64,000 nt of DNA from Argyresthia goedartella. Its lineage: Eukaryota > Arthropoda > Insecta > Lepidoptera > Argyresthiidae. Positions 43,019-56,600 of this stretch are shown in pieces (position 1 is the stretch's first letter; every line of letters begins with the position of its first letter). The notes beneath the pieces are model-generated. The model had not been told where the DNA came from. It saw nothing but the letters and a program-made list of their open reading frames with translations, and did not search any database. The stretch is taken from NCBI GenBank assembly GCA_949825045.1, contig OX463810.1, positions 37,520,201 to 37,584,200 of the forward strand, written 5' to 3'. Position numbers and translations under genes: made by a program.

Positions 43019-44614
43019 AGATGATGAACGACTGATGAACAGTTTTATGTTTTCTTCTAAATTCTATCTATTGGTATATGCATTAATACTAAAATATGTT
43101 AGTTTAGAAAGTTCTTTACATTAAATACATCCAACACCGACATTATTTAACTGTAACAAATAAAGCATTCTATGCGGCTTGATAAATCATTTCCTAAACA
43201 TTTAATTAGTTAACAAAAATATAGTATAATTTTCTGAATATAATTGAATGTGTGTAAAATATCAGATAATTTAGAATTTGACTAAACAATTTTTATTTTA
43301 CATTTAATACCTTACTGTCCAAGTCAAGTTTAATAGCCTTTTTAAGAGAGATCGGAGATGTCGAGTTTCCAAAAATCGTCAAGTGCGAGTCGGGCTCCCA
43401 CACGAAGGATTCCTTACCATCGTACAAGAAAAATACAAAAAAAACATGTCTCCTGAATTGGGGACCTCTCTTTTTGTTATAACTGCGTATAATTCATAAT
43501 TTGTTGCTTATGCGGCAACAGAAATACACATTCTACCAACATTTGAATTCTCTACCTTTTACGGTACATGAGATATGAATTTTATCACCTTTTAATTTTA
43601 ACTAATATTTTGTTATCACCATCAAAACTCGGCTCGAACCGGTGAGACCTGTGCCCAGCAGAGCGACACCGTAGGTACAGGCAAGGCATCATCGCAAGAA
43701 ACGTTTAGGAAATCTTCGTTCCTCACTTGTTACTCCCGACTTCTAGCATAAATCTTGCATCTCTTTTTATATTCCTATATCGCTTCATACCTGGGACACC
43801 TGTACATTTTCTAGTTTCTGAACATAATGTTCGATTTGATCCGTTTAATGTCACAATTTTCCAGTACTTTTCTAGCTAGTTCTCGTGCTTGACAATTGAT
43901 TATAGGACACAGAGGCAGCCGAAGCCATTTTAAATACACGATTACAAGTGCAGGCTTTAACGTTAGCAACAGGGTCGATGCAGAGTTGCGCAGCACGATG
44001 ACAGATGGTGACGCAGAGCCTTTGCGGGGGTGCAGGATTTCCTCTTTCCCCTCTGACGATCAATCCTGACTACTTGTATGTTATTAAAATTGTAAAGTAA
44101 CTTCAGACATGTAGTTACTTTAAAATTTTACTTTTTTTTACTTTATGGAATGCTATTGAAATGCTCATGTCATGTTATTTTATGTTATGATATGACTCAT
44201 TCATCTTGTTTGTTTGTCGGATGTTCAACGACTCAGAAATAATTTTGGAGGATGGCGAATCGAATTTATAATAGCGTTGTCGCTAAGGCCTTTTTCAGCA
44301 TAAAACCAATGAATCTTTTCGAACGAACAATATCACTAAAAACTAATTATTTTTTACTATTGTCAAGTTCTCTACAACATAACAGTCACTGTATCATTCA
44401 TTCATCAGATATTAAGCCGTAAGATTGAAATATAATATCCATATCTAGGCTCTGAGCCTCTTTGACATCTTCCAACCTTTTATGCTTAGACCTACAGCCG
44501 ATTTTTCAATCCTCAATAAAGCTATCTGTCTATCTCTGGGGATTTTAAAATCGCTCCTTAGCTCGCTTCTGCCCCAATGACAACGAACAGTTCCCCACTG
44601 CTGAGCGCTGCCCC
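43019..44614. other. 3' flank of the acyl-CoA oxidase gene, with a dispersed repeat
   Basis: Positions 43376-43580 are a copy of the family at 27771 (TCAAGTGCGAGTCGGGCTCC and TATGCGGCAACAGAAATACA). A B-box-like GGTTCGAGCC on the minus strand near 43630 may mark a worn SINE. No gene is seen. Confidence 0.45.
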
Positions 44615-47600
44615 CTACAGTTTCCCCTGCATGAAGGGCTTGAGGTATTTGTGGAAGCTCTGGTTGACGGGCTCCTTGTTCAGCGGACTCTTGAGCGCCT
44701 CCGCCATCAGACGCTCGTACACGCGCCCGTCGTACGAGCCCAGCGTCGAGTGCAGAATCTGGGAAGTACCAAATGATTAATTAATGAGTGAATGAGTTCT
44801 GTAACGTCATGTAGTTTAATGTAAAAGTTGTGTACTCTAATAGCTAAAGTCATCGTGCGGGTCCATGATATCCATGAGGTCTTCTGAATATTTTAACACT
44901 TTTGACAAGTGTTTTCTCATTAAAAGGATAATGTAATGACTAGTTTACGAATGAATGAATCAATAATATTGATGAATGAATTAGAAAATGGTAAGCCAGG
45001 AAACGTCGCCCTGTATACGTATTGATTATGTATTTTTTATGAATATAGTGTAGGCACTCGTATAGTTAGTTTATTGATTTGTAATATTTATATTTGTAAG
45101 TAAACCAGGAAAATCATAATTAGGTTTTGTTGTACAAGTAATCAGTGCTCAGCGATCCACCTTTCTCATACTGACTTGGTTTCCTGGAAGACATCTCTTA
45201 CTTGAGATAAGCTCGCGTTTGTGCACTATTTTAATGTATCTATTGTAATTTGAATTATTTGTGTGCAATAAAGGAATTATGAAATGATGATTATTTACCT
45301 CGTCCCGGATATCGAAGGAGTCGACGAGGCCCACGGCATTGGGTCGCAGCTTCACCAGCAAAGTCTCGTAGCAGCTCTGTAGCTCCTCGATGTCACGCTC
45401 CGATATCGAAGTGTACTGCAATGTAACACACACCATAATAAGGTGATAATTATTTAGCATAAACATAAATTGCAAATTGATTACGCATAAATTGCAAAGA
45501 CATAAACATAGGAAGCATAAATATAAAAAAGGCATATCAATCGTTTCACATAGTATAAAAAGGCATAACAATCAATGCACATAGAAGAAAATTTGGCCTT
45601 ATATTATTTTATTTATGTAAATGTTGTTTTTATTTGTATACGCTTTGCTCCTCTACGCTACGGTCTTGCTTTCTTCTAAGTTCCAACCTAACCTATAACC
45701 CAATTGAAAGTTAGCCACAATAACCTACTCTAGCCAAATTTGGTACTTCAGCTAATTTTTTAATTCTGATAATTAGTATAAATCACTATTAGCCAAAAGC
45801 ATAACATGCCAAACATCTATTATGCGAAACAAAAGTAGTCTAACTCAAAATATACCAAAAGCATGTTATGTCAACCAAAACAGTATTGTTATGAGAAAGT
45901 ACAGTTATGCCTTTAAAGTTATGACAAATTCATTATGCGAATAAAAATTGGGACAAGCAAAGTTATGCGAAGCATAGGGTTACCGTGGGCTTTCAGTGTG
46001 CAAAAAAATATGCCCAGACTGCATTTAAAAATTGGCAAAGTTTGACAAGTAAATTTCGTGAAATTACACTTTTGATTGGAGTTGTTTTTTTAAATTAATT
46101 ATTACTTCAATATTATAGAAAAAAGTGCTTTTTGTCGAAATATGTTGATTTAATTTTTTGCTTTTGTAATTTGTGATCTCATCTCTGGTTTTTTGATTGT
46201 AAAGACAACATACATTAAAATTGCAAGATCGTAACAAAAAAAATATATTCAGAGTATTTATTTGTTTTATTTTATCCTTTTATATATGATAACACAGTTT
46301 TTAAATACTTTGTAGACTTGGGTAACTCGAGAGTAAGATATAATATGACACACATATCGCTTGACGTCCATTATATCATAGTTACATCCCAGCGATATGA
46401 ATCACATCTCACTCCCCAAACAAATCTCGCTCTCTGCCCAGGCTACACTAAACACAGTTGTGTGAGAACAAACCAACAAAACCAGACGTCTTCCAGTTTT
46501 AAAATGTCACTATTAGGCAAACAGCAACCTTATCACCTTAACATTTGGTCTACATTTGGTCCACATCTTGTTGGCAAATACACAATTGACCAAACCAACC
46601 ACACGTATTTCAGTCTTAAATGTCACTTTTAGGCGAATAGCAACCTTATCACCTTAATCCTTGGTCCAAATTTGAGCCGGATATCTAGTAGTAGCAATAG
46701 CGAAGGCGAACACACACTAGCCGCACCGAACGGATCGACGGCGCCGAAGGAATCTACCACGCTGCTCTCGGGCGTTGCTCTGTCGCACTCGCACGCTACG
46801 CATGACCGGATAAGCATGGATAGGTGTGCGTTCATCTGTACACCAGAGCGAGATTCGCGGAAACGAACACGTGGGTTTTTTCGGCTATCATCGGTTGGAT
46901 TAAGATGAGCGAGAAAGAGTATGTGTTTGTCATACTATAATAGGCATAATGTTTCCAAAAGTTTGCTTATTGATTTGAATCTTATCGCATTGCAATAAGC
47001 TCGAAAAGCAATAAAAATCTATGGGATATAACGTTCATAATAATGTGTGAAGAAGCTATGGAGGCCTCAGTTCGCTGCCAAGGCAAAAGTGATCAAAGGA
47101 TCGAAGCGGGCAATAAAAAGTGGTCTCTAGGTAAGTTGGTTAAGGCATAGTTCAAATGGTGAAATTAAAATGCAACTGTTGCAATTCGTTTGTTATATAT
47201 TTTGTATTGAGTAGGTTATTTTTCGAGACTCTTCCAACTCATCAACTCATTAAACAAATATAAGAGCCTTGTGAGATAAAAGAGTAAGAAGAATAAGTGG
47301 GAGTTGGAGCATTATGAGAAGCCATAGATTTGAATGAGTGAGATATGATAGAGATTAATGTGTCACCGAATCAATAGATATGAGATATGATTACTCCTGA
47401 TAAAGACACACTTTACGCAAGTCTAATACTTTGGCTATCTACCACACTTAATTTCAATGATTAATACCAGACCCCGCGTCACCAGTTACGTTACACAAAA
47501 ACCGTGTCACCAGTCAAAGGACCCGTAAGAGATCACCCACGCACTGCAGCGCCCAGTAGGCCGTGTACAAGTCTACCAGCTGCAGCAGCACGTGTCGCAG

Positions 47601-50600
47601 CGCCGGAGAACACTTGCTGAGTTGTCGCTCCGTCTCCACCGAGTATATGCTCAGAATGTGAGACACTAAGGTACAATACTATACTAGGTACCCGCAAGAG
47701 ATCGCCCACGCACTGCAGCGCCCAGTAAGCCGTGTACAAGTCTACCAGCTGCAGCAGCACGTGTCGCAGCGCCGGAGAACACTTGCTGAGTTGTCGCTCC
47801 GTCTCCACCGAGTATATGCTCAGAATGTGAGACACTATAGGTACAGTACTATACTAGGTACCCGCAAGAGATCGCCCACGCACTGCAGCGCCCAGTAGGC
47901 CGTGTACAAGTCTACCAGCTGCAGCAGCACGTGTCGCAGCGCCGGAGAACACTTGCTGAGTTGTCGCTCCGTCTCCGCCGAGTATATGCTCAGGTTGTGA
48001 GACACTATAGGTACAATACTATGCTAGGTACCCGCAAGAGATCGCCCACGCACTGCAGCGCCCAGTAAGCCGTGTACAAGTCTACCAGCTGCAGCAGCAC
48101 GTGTCGCAGCGCCGGAGAACACTTGCTGAGTTGTCGCTCCGTCTCCGCCGAGTATATGCTCAGGTTGTGAGACACTATAGGTACAATACTATGCTAGGTA
48201 CCCGCAAGAGATCGCCCACGCACTGCAGCGCCCAGTAGGCCGTGTACAAGTCTACCAGCTGCAGCAGCACGTGTCGCAGCGCCGGAGAACACTTGCTGAG
48301 TTGTCGCTCCGTCTCCGCCGAGTATATGCTCAGAATGTGAGCGCGGCAGTGGGCCTGTTGGGCAGACAGACAATAGTACTATAGCAACAGATATGTATAT
48401 GTCACTGTAAGATAGTCAAAACCGTTAGTTTATAATCTAACGTTTTTGCTCGTTAAATTACAAACTATCAATAATTTGTAAACTGTACCGTACTGCTTAC
48501 GATATGAAGCGTTAGTTTATAATCAAACTGGTTTAAATTTAAATTACAAACGAAATACCAGGGCAAACACTACGGTAGCTTAGGTGAAGACCAGAGGGGG
48601 CGGGCGCAGCGAAGCCCCCGAATGGTCTTCGGGTTAGGTTGACATGTAAGAACAAAAGAAACGTAAATTCTAAGCCCTGTCGGTCTGGTATATAATTTGT
48701 CGATAGTTTACAAATTAACGCGTTAGTTTATAAACTAATGGTTTTGACAATCTTACGATGAGAATCATGTAACCAACTCAATGCGGGAGAGACTGATGGG
48801 AAAGACTGAGAAGCACGGGAAATGCAATATTACGTGCTGTATGTGATGATATCTGCAGCCCACTACACAACCATTGGCTCTCTGTGCAGATGAATGCCAA
48901 CCGAATATAGGCTTTTTTAAGTTTTAAGTTTCAAAATCTAGTAAATAAGTAACAATAATATTATCTAAGTTTTAATAGTAGTTTATGTGACTGCTACATA
49001 ATGGAGGGCATTAATACTCGAGAGTGGGTTTATGAAACGAGCCGAAGGCGAGTTTCATAATAATATCACTCGAGAGTTTTAATGCCTAATTATGTACAAG
49101 TTACATACACTAGTTTATCTACACACATATCATATGCTCTCTTTGATGTGTTTAGGAACCGCATGTTGGACCGGCATTGTGGCTCTGCAGTTGTTTAGCT
49201 TGTTCTGTAGTACCAACTTCACAAACAAACTAGGGGCGGCATGCAGGCGGGCGTCGGCATTCGAAATTTGAATGTCATAATATGTAGAAAAATTACACAT
49301 TATGGTCATAATGTGTTATTTGTCAGATAAGAAATTAGTTTTTACCAAGAAGTTTAACATTATGCTGATCGTAACGTGCGGTTTTTGTACGCAGTAAAGA
49401 GGGTTTATGATACGTGTGTAGATAAATAGTATAGTATTTCTCGGGGGAGCCTCACCCCTAGGGAACGCGTCCCCAGGTGGCGGATAGGGGGTGCTCGACA
49501 GGTTGTCCTTACGACACCTGCAGGGCTGGAGGGAAATAAAATACCTCCCGCGGACCAACAGGCCCCTTGCCTAGGGTTACAGGTGAAGACCTCAACGGCA
49601 GTAGCGGCGAAAAAGGTGGACTTTGGTACGGCAATGCTGGCGGAAGAGGCGATGGATCTGGATACTTTTAGGCGGACAGGTCACAGACCGAAAGGGGGCG
49701 GAATCCTCCCGCATAGCGCCTGAAGACTGGCTCGGCGCCGAAGGCAGCCCGACTACTGATAAGCAACAGTGGCTTGGCGGAGTCGGCGAGTCAGCAAGGC
49801 AGCGTGTAATGCCGAGGGCGTCAGTAGAGGACAAGGCAACTGGCGGCCATACACTGCATCCAAATTCTCCTCCAATCGTATCGATTCTGCGTTCCATTGG
49901 TCCAAGGAGGACGAGGACGAGAGGGTGCATCTGCATATGCGCGCCCGTTTATGCACCTAAATATATCCTGCGCACTTGACTGTTTCAGCAAATATAACGG
50001 ACACTGACTTACATCAAGCCCTGTGGCGACAATGAGAGGCAGAGAGGTTCGGTATCGATGTAAGCCGGGCTTTGGCTTATCTTGCACACAGGCGGCTCAG
50101 AGAGAGTGGTCGCTTCTGCGTATTTACTTTTTCTAATAAAATAGGCTACGCAAGCCATATGAGGGCACACGAACGACGCCTTCCCCAGCAGTTACAGTCG
50201 CCGTGATCGAACCCGGTCGGAGAACATCATCATCAGTATAGTATAGTTTTTTTCACTCCTCTACTAGGAGGTTACAGTTACTCCTGAGCACGGGCCGTAG
50301 CGAAGTGCTAAGGATCTATGAGTTTCCTAAAAATTACGAACTATCCTACACGTATTAAGAATCACGACTTTTTGCAGCAGGCCGAAGGCGGATGCTTTCA
50401 TATTTAGCAAATGAAGGCTATTGTATAGTGCCTTCGGTATGATTCCAGTTGTTGAGATTATGATCGGTATTGTTACTACTGTGTTCACTTCCATTGAGTC
50501 TTCAGTTCTATGGATAAGTTTGGCTAGTTAAGTTATTATTATTATTAATGTGTCACGTAACCAATGGATACAACGCTGCACGGTTTTCAACCGACTTCAA

Positions 50601-53600
50601 ATAGGAGGAGATTCTCAATTCAACTGTTTTGTTTTTGTATGTTTGTTACGCGATTACTCCGTCAATTATGAATCGATTATGACGATTCTTGTTTTGATTG
50701 GTAGGTCATACTTCATAGGTGGTTCCATATACATTTTATGAAAAAATCACCAAAAACTAAAAATATATACACAGATGACGTTTTGGGTTGTGGTTCCGTG
50801 CAGTAAAAGTTATGATGAAGACTTTTCATGCACATAGTCTTCATTCCGACCGGGAAGGAAGAAATAGGGCTTGTACTTGAAGTCGGTTTTTACTTTACTC
50901 GGTGAATAATTTTGCTATTCCTATAATGATGTTATGATGTTCGTACCTCAGCGGCGGAGGCGAGCTGCACGGAGGTCATGTTCCACGCGTCCTCGTACGA
51001 CATGCCGGTCTTCTGACGCTTCTCGATGTTCGCCACGCACAGCGCGATCTTACTGCAACGTACATATATAAATTTCTATTTTTATTTGTATTACATCCAC
51101 ATACATTTCTATTGATCTCCCAAATATGGATATTGTATTTTCAATACACTTGCTCTTAGCCTAAACACAAACCGTCTTACTACAAAAATAATATAAAACA
51201 CAGTATTATCACTAGTTTAGCTAAATCATCATCTTTCAGTAAACAAATGTCAAGCAAGCTTCTAAAATTCGTTACCACAAAAAATTGTTTAGTGAGTATC
51301 TTACTAAAGAGCGGCTAAATCATTCAGTTAATTTCGTTCGTTCATCAATTAGCCTAAAAAGACTAAATTTCCAGGGCCGTAAACACAATAAAAAAAAAGT
51401 TCATCAGTTCCATTTTACGCGAATAACTTAAGAATAAATACATAATTAGATTTATAACTTTATGCTTAATTTAATTCCATAGACGTAGAAACTTATTAGA
51501 AATAGAACATTGTTAGTATTTATATCAAAAACTTCTAAAAAATAAGCAGCGAAACGGAACGGAACACTGAAATCCCTCATGAACTGCCACTGAAAGAACG
51601 TCAGACAATTATTTGATAATGTTTGGGTTGGGGATAAATTGTTAGTAGTTGATCAGGAAGGAAATACTTGGATCCCACCATCCGCCCTGCACTTGCGCCT
51701 TCTCCTGGGTAGTGATGACGAGCGACAAAACAACACCTGATTTTCCAGGATTTCGAAACAGAAAACGTAGTAGGAACCGCCCGCGCTCTTCTTTCCCGCC
51801 TCCGCTTCTTTCGTTCCCCGTCGCCCGCAGACCATGGGCATTTGCATAGTCCTCTCGGTTGGTGATTTAAGTCACTTCTATAGTGCCAGTCTCCAAGGTT
51901 CTGAGCCAACCGCATGCAGAGAGATGTCCACTTGATTATATCTTTGGACTATGCCTGCTGGATGGCCGTATATTTACTCTTGTACACCTCTATGCTACCT
52001 ATTTATTTGGTCCACGGTCAGTTATCCTGTCTAGCCAAGTGTCTTGAACACCTCTAACTTAATATTTTGGTATAAATTAGTTGAAATCATGTCTTTTCAG
52101 CACCAGTAAAGCCACCATACATACTTGAATCAAATATGGAAATAAAACGAGTGTGAAAGAAGATGAACATGTCCCCTTATCGACACTCAGACCCGAAATT
52201 GTGAAATATCATTAAATGAAACTTTTATTAATAAAATTAAAAATGTTGATATCAAAATGTTATGTTATTACTTCCTTCCGTTTTATTTCCTTTCATTCCA
52301 GAGGGTTGAGAGGGGCCTTAATGAATAGGGCCAACTTTTCACTATGGGATATAATAATAATAATAATAATAATAATACCTTGGACACTATTTACACATAT
52401 TGATCTAGCCCCAAACTAGGATTCCCTGTATCTTGGGTACTAGACAACGATACACATACTTATATAGATAAATATTATACTTAGATAGATAAACAACCAT
52501 GACTAGGTTACAAACATCCGTTCTCATCAAACAAATATTTGCCCCCACCGGGACTCGAACCCGGGACCCTTGGCTTCGTAGGCAGGGTCACTGCCGACTC
52601 GGCCATTCGGGTCGTCAATATAATCATCTAATATAAATTACATTTCTCTAGAAAGAGTGACAAACGATATTTATTTTACGACTTGAGATGTTATTCCGGG
52701 ATTACCCGAGGGCAGTGCTGGCTGGCTTGGTGTTGGCATTGTATTAACTTTGTATTGGCTTTATAAAATCAAGCCAAGCCAGGGCTGGCTGCGAGTGCTG
52801 GGGTGAATAGAGCATCCGTCTAACTAGGTTTACACGAGGCCAGTACAGGCTGCCAGTCTCACAGGCGCCAGCGCCAATGGCTTCGTGAATCTGCATCTTA
52901 ATACATAATATCCCGTAGTGAAAAGCCGGCTTATCTCCTTCACAAAATCGAATATCTCCTGCACCAGCTCAAGTTGCTTGACCAACCGGCCTGGATGGTG
53001 GAATAGCTCTGAGGCAGATCAATCTTCTCTTAATATTGCTGTGGCTTTCGGCTAGTCTGGTTTCTATAGTGAGTGGGCACACCGGTAGCACATGTCCAAA
53101 TTGCTACCCATAGTACACTGTCTCCCAGTAGTCTATCACAAATTTCATCATTGGATGATATATAGCTTGATGCCTTTTCGATACGGGGTGGCAGAGGCAC
53201 AGTTGTGCCCACTTTTAGATAATCAAGTCCATTTTTCATGACAGGGGAGATAGCCTATAGCCGCCACTATGGAGGTTTCATCACGACGTCCTATGGATAT
53301 ATGAAGATTTCCTCACGATAAAACTTGGACTATAATGGAGCAAAACCGCTTTTTCGTAAATAAAACCAACACAGTAGAACAGCTGATCAATAATTATCAA
53401 TAATTCCGCCATCTTGACAGACAACACACTCACTAAACAAGTTTTGTCGGTTGCCTAAATTGATTACATAGTTTAAGCCATCTCTATCCCTAATACAACG
53501 CTAAAAGCAGTTTAGTGGTAAAAATATTTTAAATCATGTGTTAAACAATGGTTAAAGTTTTTTGTGGAAGGACGGAAAGTTACTTTTTAAGGCAACGCAT

Positions 53601-56600
53601 TTAGGTTCATAATTGAGCTAAAAAATTAACATTTTTATGAATAAATAATCTATTTTAGTTCAAGTACATGTGATGATAAATCAATCATCAATTTTTATCA
53701 TATTTCATAAAAATTATATTTTTTCCCTACATCAGCGTAGGCCAGTCACCGCCTGCTGGGACGCTCTCACTACGTATCTATGCGGAATTCCGGAAGTGAC
53801 TCACCCTTGCGCGACTCTCTGGAAGCCCTCGATGATGCCTTGGGTGGAGTTGTCCCAGGGCGGCAGGCGGCGCCCGCTCGCCGCCAGGTACGCCACCGTG
53901 GGCGTCAGCGTGGCGCCCGCCGCCGCCTGCTGGAACGCCTTCACTAGGTACCTGTGCGGAAGATAAGGTTTATGGTCGTGTCTGTCCTGTGGACACTAAG
54001 TATATGAATATCCTGAGTTCGTCTAATTATCGACAGAATCGATATAAACAATTTCAACTCCGCGGGTTCTGATTTTTATGAAAAAACGGTTTAAATCGGC
54101 GTGTTTTCATACAAACTTTTAACCTCTCCCATTAAATGGCAAAATATCCCCAATATTTTATAGGAGAGGATAAAAATCGTTTATTTCAGCAAAATCGCTT
54201 CAGTACTTTTGTTCGTCCGCCGATACATCGTTCATCAAAACATACTTTATAACTATAAAGAGACAAAGATAAAGTAGTGCAAAAATGACCTGGCAGTCTG
54301 CAGCAGCAGCACCGTGTTCTCCCCCTCGTACGTGCACGCCGCAGTGACCAGCCCGTAGGTCTGCGGGAAGTTGGAGGACAGCATGTAGCCGTGGCCGCCG
54401 CATGCGAGCCGGCAGCGCTCCACGCACGCCGCCGCCTCGGCCGTCGTCACCGCCTTGATGCAGCACGAGAGTGCGTGCAGCTGTGCGACAGGGGACAACT
54501 GATACATACAACGCCACCAAGCCAACTAGACGCCTGTCAGGCCTCAAACACACTGCAACGCCTAGCGAGGTGACTTATTTTTAGTCGCAGAACAAATTGT
54601 ATGTTTTCAGGTATAACTCCCGAGATTTTGGCGGCAACAAATACAATACGATGGCTACTATAGAATGAAATGATTCAGGAGTAAATGTCTCATTTTCGTC
54701 AATGGAAGAAGAACTCATTTATTATGTGATAATATATTTTCCAATCTGTATATATAATAAGAGAAGACCTGACTCACTCACTGACTCATCAACGCCCAGC
54801 CCAAACCCTGCAACCTAGAAAGCTGAAATTTTGCACAGAGATTCCATTTATAATGAAGACAGGAATGAGGAATTTTCAAAAATTTCACCCCTAAGAAGGT
54901 AAAATGGGGGGATAAAGTTTGTATGAAAGTCCGTCAGTTTTGAAGTTAGGATCTTCAAATTCTGTGTTTAGACTGATGTTAAAAAATTAATGTATACGTG
55001 TCTCAGTGATTTTTTTAAGTTTCATCCCTAATAGGGTAAAATAGGCGTTGAAAGTTTGTATGAAAGGCCTTTGAAGTTATGATCTTCGAGAGTAGAGATA
55101 AATTTTTCGATATAATATTTTCCTTGTATTTTTTTTCCATTCTTGTTTTTTCCCGCGATTAATTTTTTCCATACGATTTTTTTACTAGTAGTATATTTTT
55201 CTACACGCTTTAATTTCTTCTGTTTCTTTTTGCCAGACATATGCACTTCTCAATCCGTATTTTTCATATGCATATGTTTTACCGATATAATAATTTTCCT
55301 GGTTTTTATTTCCTGATACACTTTATGCTTGATTTAACTTACATCCATACACGTCACGCCTTTTTCCATACCTGATGACAGAGGCACATATGCGCCCCCG
55401 TTTTAGTCAGTTTTCACTACTCCTTTTTGCGTGACAGGGGGCTAGCCCATCGTCACAGCTAAGGAGATATGTATGACACAAAAAAGAACACAGAAAATAC
55501 AACAAGTTAGCCAGCTTACTTAATTTATTTAATAAATCGCGCGCTATTGTTTAATATTAGTGCGATAGTTCACTATGTGGACGTTCTAGTGGTGATGGAA
55601 AACATCGTGAGGAAACATTCATATCTCCTAAGCTGCGGCTTTGGGCTAGCCCCCTGTCATGCGAAATGGCCTTGTATGGATGTAAGTTAAATCAAGCATA
55701 AAATATATGAGGAAATAAGCAACTGGAAAATTATTATATCGGTTAAATAAATGTAAATGAAAAATACGAATTGAAAATAAATGCATAGAAATATATATGT
55801 CTGGCAAAAAGAAACAGAAGAAATTAAAGCGTGTAGAAAAATATGGTACAAGTAAAAAAATCAAGCTGTTCTTGTTCGCTTCTCCCTGTAGTCGCTAAGA
55901 AGATTACTTGAGAAGATGTGAAGTGCCTACTATCCTCCCGTCCCTATTAGAACCAGATCGAGACTCATTATCTCTTACCGTTCGACGTAAAAAACGTCGT
56001 GCCAGTTGCACCGACGCTACTCGAAAGCAACAACTCAAAAACGCTTCTAAAAAGTATGTGCAAAAAAACATAGTGTGCTGCTGTGGCCAGATACCAGCAA
56101 ACTCACCCTGATTTGAATAGAGAAGCTGTAGCTAGGCACCGTCAGACTCACCCTGATATAAACAAAGCAGCTGTAGCTAGGTACCAGCGAGCTCACCCTG
56201 AGGTGCATAGGGCGTCACAAACTCGGCATGTGCTATATGGCTGGTAAGGTGCAGCTCCCACCTTATATACAGCTCCCCGAGCCTCTCTTCAGCTTGATAA
56301 TGAATATACATCCAGAACATGACCGGTTTATGAACGGTATACGTAAATTATAATAGCAGCTTTCAAATGACGTCGTTCGGAGCTAAACAGATAGTAAGAC
56401 GGTTTTATGCCTACTTTTAAAGTTCAAGGCCAGGAATACCATTTGGTTGGAAGTTTGCCGCCAGGACTACAAAAGGAACAACGGTTTTTACAAATATATT
56501 TTTGAGGCGAAGATGATAGAGAAGTACAATTGAGGTGCACTAACTTCCCAGAGGTAAAACCTGGCTTAGTCAGACAACTACAGAAAATGCTACATACGTT

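Noticed and set aside
46680..46910. GC-richer island as an acyl-CoA oxidase exon
   Set aside because: The flanking exons 48202 and 45415 already join in phase and match the family without a gap.
47533..47835. A separate protein in the tandem exon array
   Set aside because: The frame is the acyl-CoA oxidase exon read across a spacer and then out of frame; it is not an independent gene.
52540..52620. tRNA gene
   Set aside because: A and B boxes are present but the head continues into a SINE body with a (TTA)n tail and lacks a proper acceptor stem. The heads at 862-1047 and 32403-32605 were rejected for the same reason.
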